Positions 53,458 through 59,016 of a stretch of DNA of 59,016 nucleotides are shown piece after piece. The notes beneath the pieces are model-generated. The model made no database searches. It was not told the origin of the DNA and saw only the letters and a program-made list of their open reading frames with translations. The stretch comes from JAFGPS01 sp964570855 (GTDB taxonomy: Bacteria > Planctomycetota > Phycisphaerae > Sedimentisphaerales > Anaerobacaceae): contig CAZMZR010000010.1 of the NCBI GenBank assembly GCA_964570855.1, positions 1-59,016 on the forward strand. The letters run 5' to 3'. The position numbers and the translations under genes were made by a program. Within the stretch, counting starts at the first letter, position 1. Every line of letters starts with the position of its first letter.

Positions 53458-54087
53458 TTATACCTTATCAGATGCATTTGTCTGTTCATATTCTTCAATA
53501 TATCGACTTCCTTTTCGTATGTAAATAAGGATTGCCAAAATAGCTGTCCCCGCAGCCGACCACCAGAGAAACCGCAGGAACCAAATCCACCCGGGAAAAA
53601 CCGCCGAGACCTCAGGAGCAATCAGGATTCCCGCCACCATCGATAATTGAAATGTAGTGGCAAGCTTTCCGATAAACACCGGAGAGATAAAGAACCGCGA
53701 AGTCATGAAATAGACAATTACAAAACCAATCATCAATATCAGGTCTTTGCCGATTATTAACACCACAACAGTTGTCGGCAGCGTAAAACCGTTAACATGT
53801 CCCCTTTTAGAAGCCAGCAGCAGACACGCACACGTAATAAGTAACTTATCGGCAATCGGGTCAAGAAACGCGCCGAGTTTGGTAATCTGGTTGTTCCTTC
53901 TGGCCATATATCCGTCAATACCGTCACTGACGGCCATAACCAAAAAGATTATTATTGAGACATGCCGCATCGCGTTTTGGGCGGTGTCACTAAGCATAGT
54001 ATCGTTGATCTTCAGCATAAAGCCGACAAAAGGGACTACCAGCAATATTCGAACAATTGTAATTCGTGTAGCCCAGCTTAGTTTCAT
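53458..54087 (-). CDS. pgsA: CDP-alcohol phosphatidyltransferase (PgsA-like)
   Basis: 209 residues with about five transmembrane helices. The catalytic signature DG-x2-AR-x8-G-x3-D-x3-D is present as SDGIDGYMARRNNQITKLGAFLDPIADK. By size and context it is most likely CDP-diacylglycerol-glycerol-3-phosphate 3-phosphatidyltransferase, which makes phosphatidylglycerophosphate; related synthases share the motif. The gene starts the minus operon pgsA-ribBA-lipoprotein and diverges from the T2SS-F gene. Confidence 0.85.
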   Translation of the reverse strand: MKLSWATRITIVRILLVVPFVGFMLKINDTMLSDTAQNAMRHVSIIIFLVMAVSDGIDGYMARRNNQITKLGAFLDPIADKLLITCACLLLASKRGHVNGFTLPTTVVVLIIGKDLILMIGFVIVYFMTSRFFISPVFIGKLATTFQLSMVAGILIAPEVSAVFPGWIWFLRFLWWSAAGTAILAILIYIRKGSRYIEEYEQTNASDKV

Positions 54088-54306
54088 AGGTTATCTGTAC
54101 CCTGTTTAGATTAGATTATGAAATTTATCTTATTAACATACATCAATTGTTCTGATTAATCTTAAAAGAAGCTCTTCACACCGATACCATGAACGGATAT
54201 GGTAAATCACCAAATAGAATATGGCAACAGAATATTTTTTAGTGTAAAATGCTTGTTTGTCTGAAATTGTATGCCATCTTGTATCGTAATCTAAAAAGTT
54301 GATTGT

Positions 54307-55278
54307 ATGAATATAACCGCCAAACGTGAAGCATTTTATCACGACCTCGCTGTTTTACTCGATGCGGGATTACCTATCCTTAGGTCACTTAGCACGGTGC
54401 AAGCGGGATTGCACGGGTATTACGGAGAAATTTTCTCACAGGTACACAAATCCATATCAGAGGGTAACAGCTTATCGGAATCAATGGCCAAACACAAAAA
54501 AGCCTTTGGCCGACTGGATGTGATGTTGGTGGAAACCGCAGAAATGTCAGGCAAATTACCGGAATGTTTCAGATTGCTCGCGAATTGGTACGAATTTAGA
54601 ATGCGTTTGTTAAGGATTATTAAAAAAGGATTAATACTCCCATTTTTCGTTCTCACTATCAGTGCTTTTATTATACCAATTCCCGATATGTTTTTAGGAA
54701 ACGTAACTCTCGGCGGGTACTTTTTTAGAGTATTTAAAGTTTTAGCCTTTTTTTATTTGTCATTTTTCATAATCCTGTTCATTTATAAACTTATGCGAAG
54801 AGATCGTAACCTAAGTAATATTCTGGATAATTTCATACTGCGGATTCCGATTGTAGGCCAGGCGGTTTGGCAGCTCTCGATAAGCAGATATTGCCGGGCG
54901 TTTAATATGCTCTATAAAGCCGGCGTACCCATCACTAAATGCCTTACACAGGCAATGGAACTCACCGGTAATATAGCTATGTCCGGATTCTTTGAAGGCG
55001 GTGCAAAAAGTGCCGCAGCGGGAAATACAGCCTGTGAGGGATTCTCCGACCGGTTGCCTTTAGAATATCGCAATATTTGGCAGATTGGCGAGGAGAGCGG
55101 CGAGCTTGAGAAAACAGTTGATAAAATAGCTGAAATTTCCGGCGACAAGGCCGAACTCTACTTTACTGAGATAGCCAGGTGGTTCCCAAGAATAATTTAT
55201 GGTTTGATTTGCATCTGGTTAGCAAGTAAGGTGCTAAGTGGATATGCGAATATGTATTCAACGCAAGGTTTTTATTGA
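54307..55278 (+). CDS. Type II secretion system F-family protein (orphan GspF/PilC-like)
   Basis: 323 residues. Two repeats of the T2SSF domain (FYHDLAVLLDAGLPILRSLS; then ISRYCRAFNMLYKAGVPITKCL) are seen, each followed by the amphipathic pattern ending in transmembrane helices at about 120-140, 148-172 and 295-315. FAE-like ETAEMSGKLPE and IGEESGELEK are the classic motif of GspF. No other pilus or secretion gene is in the window. It is the platform protein that would work with a distant ATPase. Confidence 0.85.
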   Translation: MNITAKREAFYHDLAVLLDAGLPILRSLSTVQAGLHGYYGEIFSQVHKSISEGNSLSESMAKHKKAFGRLDVMLVETAEMSGKLPECFRLLANWYEFRMRLLRIIKKGLILPFFVLTISAFIIPIPDMFLGNVTLGGYFFRVFKVLAFFYLSFFIILFIYKLMRRDRNLSNILDNFILRIPIVGQAVWQLSISRYCRAFNMLYKAGVPITKCLTQAMELTGNIAMSGFFEGGAKSAAAGNTACEGFSDRLPLEYRNIWQIGEESGELEKTVDKIAEISGDKAELYFTEIARWFPRIIYGLICIWLASKVLSGYANMYSTQGFY

Positions 55279-55375
55279 GAATCCTGGGTTAGGTAAAGGA
55301 AGAGATAACCTGCTTGATTTTGCTTGTCTTAATGTATCACGTTGTTATAATTCAACAGTTTTATCGAGGTAAAAG

Positions 55376-56101
55376 ATGGCCGTACTTAACGTAAATATCG
55401 ACCACGTAGCGACCGTAAGGCAAGCTCGGCTTACGGATGAGCCTGACCCTGTCTGGGCGGCGGCAGAATGCGAATTAGCGGGGGCGAACGGAATCACAGT
55501 CCACCTGCGGCAGGACAGGCGTCATATCTGCGACCGGGATGTACGTCTGCTTAAAGAAACCGTCGGCTGTAAGTTGAATCTGGAAATGTGCATGGCAGAG
55601 CCGATTGTCAAAATCGCCGAAAAAATCAGGCCCGACCAGGTAACACTGGTTCCTGAAAAAAGGGAAGAGCTGACAACCGAAGGCGGTCTGGACTGCGTGA
55701 GAAACATAAAACGCCTTGCCGAGATCGTCGGAAGGATGCACAAAAAAGGCATTTTAGTAAGCACATTTATCAGGCCGGATAAAGAACAGATAACGGCCTC
55801 GGCCCAAACCGGCTGCGATGCTGTTGAGCTGCATACCGGTAAATATGCTAACGCCAAAACACAAGGAGCTGTCAAACAAAGCTTAAATGAGCTGATATTT
55901 GGTAAAGACTTTGCATTGGAGAATAAATTAGTAGTTCACGCAGGACATGGACTGACGTATCGCAATATTGCAGAAGTTGCACAGATTAGAGATCTTTGCG
56001 AATTCAATATTGGACACAGTATCATAGCACGAGCTGTCTTTGTAGGTATAAGACAGGCAACCGCCGAAATGATAGAGTTGATTAATAAGTTCGGCTCTTA
56101 G
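55376..56101 (+). CDS. pdxJ: Pyridoxine 5'-phosphate synthase
   Basis: 241 residues. Typical PdxJ: VNIDHVATVRQARLTDEPDP, GITVHLRQDRRHI, LNLEMCMAE, VTLVPEKREELTTEGGLD, LHTGKYA and VHAGHGLTYRN. It condenses 1-deoxyxylulose 5-phosphate with 3-amino-2-oxopropyl phosphate to give PNP in DXP-dependent vitamin B6 synthesis. ATG 55376 follows GAGGTAAAAG. The dapA gene follows after 64 bp, so the two are likely cotranscribed. Confidence 0.95.
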   Translation: MAVLNVNIDHVATVRQARLTDEPDPVWAAAECELAGANGITVHLRQDRRHICDRDVRLLKETVGCKLNLEMCMAEPIVKIAEKIRPDQVTLVPEKREELTTEGGLDCVRNIKRLAEIVGRMHKKGILVSTFIRPDKEQITASAQTGCDAVELHTGKYANAKTQGAVKQSLNELIFGKDFALENKLVVHAGHGLTYRNIAEVAQIRDLCEFNIGHSIIARAVFVGIRQATAEMIELINKFGS

Positions 56102-56165
56102 TCGATATTTCGTTGAATGCTGACTGCGGACTAAGTATCGGCACGTTCGAATTAGGAGAATTAAG

Positions 56166-57193
56166 ATGTTTACAGGAGCAATGGTAGCGCTGGTAACACC
56201 ATTTCAGGACGGTGAAATCGATTATCAAACACTCGACGAGCTGATTGAGTTCCAGTTGGAAAATGGTATAGATGCGATTGTACCGGTTGGAACAACCGGT
56301 GAATCGCCTACGTTAAGCCACGAGGAACATAAACAGGTAATAAACAGGATCGTGGAAATCGTTGACGGACGAGTTCCTGTCATTGCCGGAACCGGCTCAA
56401 ACAGCACCGCCGAAGCGATAGAATTAACCGCATACGCAAAAAGTGTCGGAGCAGATGCGTCTTTACAGGTTACGCCCTACTACAATAAACCGACACAGGA
56501 AGGTTTTTACCAGCATTTCAAAGCAATTGCAGAAGAGGTTGACCTGCCAATGGTTTTATATAACATACCCGGCAGATGCGGAGCCGGAATGACACCCGAA
56601 ACTATCGCACGTCTGGCCGAAATTGAAAACATTGTAGCGATTAAGGAAGCAACCGGCAGCCTCGACCAGGCCAGCGAAATTGCAATTCGATGCGATATAA
56701 CGATTATATCNNNNNNNNNNNNNNNNNNNNNNNNNNNNNNNNNNNNNNNNNNNNNNNNNNNNNNNNNNNNNNNNNNNNNNNNNNNNNNNNNNNNNNNNNN
56801 NNNNNNNNNNGCAGCCTCGACCAGGCCAGCGAAATTGCAATTCGATGCGATATAACGATTATATCGGGCGACGATTCGCTGACGCTGCCTTTGGCTTCGA
56901 TCGGGGGCAAAGGTGTTATCAGTGTAGTGGCTAATATCGTTCCGGCCGATGTCAAAGCAATGACCGACTTAATTCTTGAAGGTGACTTGGCCTCGGCCCG
57001 GCAATGGCACAAAAAATTGTTCGCACTGTGCAAAAATATGCTGACCCTGGCGACGAACCCGATTCCTATCAAAGCGGCAATGGCAATGCTGAACATGGCA
57101 CCGGAAGAATTACGCCTGCCGATGACACCTTTGGAAGAAAGCAAAAAAGCAATTCTCAAACAGACACTGAGAGATTACGGTTTACTGGAATAA
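56166..57193 (+). CDS. dapA: 4-hydroxy-tetrahydrodipicolinate synthase (spans scaffold gap 3)
   Basis: The family motifs are VPVGTTGESPTLSHEEH, TPYYNKPTQEGFYQHF and AIKEATGSLDQ, in which the Lys is the Schiff base residue. The gene is split by 100 N at 56711-56810, with the same 55 bp on both sides. Collapsing it gives 873 bp, 290 codons, exactly the normal DapA size, in one frame. The enzyme condenses pyruvate with aspartate semialdehyde in lysine and diaminopimelate synthesis. AGGAGAA precedes ATG 56166. Confidence 0.92.
56656..56865. other. Scaffold gap 3 with duplicated 55-bp flanks
   Basis: Bases 56656-56710 equal 56811-56865, with 100 N between. Removing the duplicate restores a 290-codon dapA, which is strong evidence that the contigs overlap and nothing is missing. 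Confidence 0.92.
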
Positions 57194-57268
57194 AAAACTC
57201 ACATCAGGTATGCAGGTACCACGCTCGGGATAAGTTTGTTACAGCCGGGAAATGATTTTCAAAGTGGT

Positions 57269-58297
57269 TTACGGAGCGAGGAAAAAGTCTGTCTCGCAGG
57301 AAGGCACTTCATCCCCCTGATATACATCGGTATCCTGCAGGGTGAATATATCGTCCTGTGCAATACCGGTAAAGCGAGTTTTTAGAAACTCGACCCTGCC
57401 GTCACCGAACAGAACATTTTGCCCGCGGCGATTATGATTGCTGCTGTTAACAGTTAATGACTTCTTGTCTAAATGCACTCTAAAAGTACTGTCGAAATTA
57501 GGTAGTTCTTCGAAAATCGGATTCCAATCCGCCATTATGGCCTTTCGGCAAAGCAGTTTGCCGCCCTGTGTTTTGCCGCAGCTTATTTGGAAGCTGAATG
57601 TTACACACTGTCTATCGGGAAAATCTTTATAGGTTCTTAAAAGAGAGGGTTCTATTTTTACATTTTTCCCGGATTTATTGCCGGGGCAAACGAAGATTTC
57701 GGGTTTGACGTATTTATCCAGAACCAGCAGGTAAATCCTGCGGGTATTCGATTGATTTTCTGTGCCCTGATAGCCGACTTTCCACCATGGTGCTCCTGCT
57801 GTTGTCGCAACAGAAGGCTGACGGCCATCATGGTCGTCAGCATAATTCCTCAAACCCTGGAAGAAACTACCCAATTGCATTCCGCATTTCTTCTGCCAAT
57901 ATTTCTGACGTGCAAAGCCCAGCGAAGGCACTAAAACTCCGACAATGAGCATAATCGATGCTGCTACAGTCGCCATCTCGGTTAAATTTCGCCAGAAGCC
58001 TATCTTAATAGGAGCTTTTTTCGTCTGCTCGGCTTCAAGCAGTTGCTCAAGTTGAAGTTGACCTGAATTTATATGTTCACTTACAAAGGAAATTGTATTC
58101 TCAACCAAATCATCCGGACACACCTGGGCCTCTATACTATCAAGCGGTATTAAAGTGGCTTTAAGTCTGGAGTGTATCTCTGCTGCTTGGCGATTGGATG
58201 ATATTAACGCCTCGGCTTCGGCGGTATGTTCTTCGGAGGTCAAACCTATACAATAATCAAATATTAACTGTTTCTGATCGTCGTTAAGCGGATTCAT
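57269..58297 (-). CDS. Anti-sigma-like protein fused to an H-X9-DG (DUF1559-like) C-terminus
   Basis: 342 residues. ATG 58297 overlaps the sigma stop (ATGA). The first 80 residues (DQKQLIFDYCIGLTSEEHTAEAEALI) look like the cytoplasmic part of an anti-sigma factor, though the zinc motif is incomplete. A transmembrane helix (TVAASIMLIVGVLVPSLGFA, about 110-130) and GLRNYADDHDGRQPSVATT follow. Near the end HNRRGQNVLFGDGRVEFLK is the H-X9-DG motif of planctomycete prepilin-like (DUF1559) proteins. The hybrid suggests a membrane regulator with an external pilin-like domain. Confidence 0.7.
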   Translation of the reverse strand: MNPLNDDQKQLIFDYCIGLTSEEHTAEAEALISSNRQAAEIHSRLKATLIPLDSIEAQVCPDDLVENTISFVSEHINSGQLQLEQLLEAEQTKKAPIKIGFWRNLTEMATVAASIMLIVGVLVPSLGFARQKYWQKKCGMQLGSFFQGLRNYADDHDGRQPSVATTAGAPWWKVGYQGTENQSNTRRIYLLVLDKYVKPEIFVCPGNKSGKNVKIEPSLLRTYKDFPDRQCVTFSFQISCGKTQGGKLLCRKAIMADWNPIFEELPNFDSTFRVHLDKKSLTVNSSNHNRRGQNVLFGDGRVEFLKTRFTGIAQDDIFTLQDTDVYQGDEVPSCETDFFLAP

Positions 58298-58908
58298 TTA
58301 GGTTTTTTGCTCCCGTTCGATGATTTCCAGTCTTTTGCAAAACGTCCAACAGCCGTATGCAATCTGCTTTTCACCGTTCCTATAGGTATACTTAAAATCT
58401 CGGCCATTTGTTTGTAAGAAAATTTGTTAAAATAAGCTAAAATCAAGATTTCCCGAAGATTTTCCGGCATATCCATTATAACTCGCCCAACACGCAACGC
58501 AGTTTCGTCCCTCTCCAGCTCTTCGTAAGGCAGGGTATTATCTGAAGTCAGAGTATTGAGCATCTCGTTAAAAGATAAATCCTGCGAATCCGCTATGGAA
58601 CCGATTGGAATAGCGGACGTGCGCTGCCATTTGCGAAGGGCGTCTTTCGCTTTATTTGCAGCTATTGTAAACAGCCAGGGTCGCAGCGGCCGGCTTGTAT
58701 CGAAGCTGTCCCTGCTGTTGAATAGCTGTAAAAAGGTTTCCTGAAAGACGTCCTCGACAAGGTCCTGACGGTTCAGGAACTGCCTTAAAAATGAATAAAG
58801 ACCGTCTTTATAGCGATTGACGAGAAGACGAAACGCCGTCTCATCTCCGGTTGAGTACCGGGAGAGCAGTTGAGCATCAGTCAATTGTTTCAGTTCTACC
58901 TTCGCCAT
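58294..58908 (-). CDS. ECF-family RNA polymerase sigma factor (second)
   Basis: 204 residues. Region 2: FRLLVNRYKDGLYSFLRQFL, DLVEDVFQETFLQLFNSRD, LRPWLFTIAANKAKDALRKW. Region 4: LREILILAYFNKFSYKQMAEILSIPIGTVKSRLHTAVGRF. It makes an operon with the anti-sigma-like fusion that starts at its stop codon. ATG 58908 is used; the promoter lies in the AT-rich stretch to the window end. Confidence 0.88.
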   Translation of the reverse strand: MAKVELKQLTDAQLLSRYSTGDETAFRLLVNRYKDGLYSFLRQFLNRQDLVEDVFQETFLQLFNSRDSFDTSRPLRPWLFTIAANKAKDALRKWQRTSAIPIGSIADSQDLSFNEMLNTLTSDNTLPYEELERDETALRVGRVIMDMPENLREILILAYFNKFSYKQMAEILSIPIGTVKSRLHTAVGRFAKDWKSSNGSKKPK

Positions 58909-59016
58909 TTAAATCTCTTAATTAGGTCCTGCAAAACGTCAGAAGCAATATTATTATAAGCAATTCAGTAGGATATTTAAATCTCAATTGCACATAATTT
59001 ACATTAAACTTCAGAC

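Overview
The window looks like a metagenome-assembled contig of an anaerobic planctomycete (Planctomycetota, probably class Phycisphaerae). The support is: secreted proteins with GEVED, dockerin-like and FN3-type modules; an H-X9-DG protein on an anti-sigma-like N-terminus; ECF sigma/anti-sigma pairs; a BlaI/M56 pair carrying a very large C-terminal extension; and many 4Fe-4S, radical-SAM and pyruvoyl enzymes typical of anaerobes. This taxonomic call is inference from gene content. Three 100-N gaps (26190, 35883, 56711) are each flanked by identical 55-bp sequences, so they look like scaffolding joins of overlapping contigs rather than missing DNA.

Region A (1-16.5 kb, all + strand) is a long run of closely spaced genes resembling the orange-protein (ORP)/MrpORP type of metal-sulfur cluster handling locus. 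It has two MinD-family ATPases with inserted ferredoxin domains, a ferredoxin, an Mrp ATPase fused to a NifX/MTH1175-like domain, a NifU-like scaffold fused to a metallo-beta-lactamase-fold hydrolase, OsmC, TauE/SafE, an FmdB zinc ribbon, a PLP Cys/Met-metabolism enzyme, YggS, DUF169, DUF1638, pyruvoyl arginine decarboxylase, several SAM methyltransferases and two radical-SAM enzymes. Several members are damaged: a frameshifted PaaI thioesterase, a frameshifted DUF169 gene, an AhbD/NirJ-like radical-SAM gene with an in-frame TAA, and a decayed second FmdB copy.

Region B (16.6-19.5 kb) is an accessory patch: HIT protein, small Cys protein, a tyrosine-recombinase remnant, a two-gene unit that ends in a well-formed integron attC-like site, and the 3' half of a tRNA-Asp-like gene followed by a terminator.

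Region C (19.8-28.8 kb) encodes a 1169-aa secreted protein whose C-terminus has 49 cysteines in about 7-residue Thr-X-Cys-Pro repeats, then two tandem paralogous membrane proteins with GATase/DUF4350-like domains. Region D (28.8-35.6 kb, minus) is an overlapping-frame AmmeMemoRadiSam operon: radical SAM AmrS, a 60-aa Tat-signal peptide, a lipoprotein Memo-AMMECR1 fusion, and a 1324-aa membrane fusion (spermidine-synthase-like, FMN-binding, NapH-like polyferredoxin).

Region E (36-46 kb) has a divergent BlaI/M56 locus with palindromic operator candidates facing a beta-helix/esterase gene, followed by small + strand genes. Region F (46-59 kb) holds two ECF sigma/anti-sigma pairs, a large secreted protein, ribBA, pgsA, an orphan T2SS-F protein, pdxJ and dapA.
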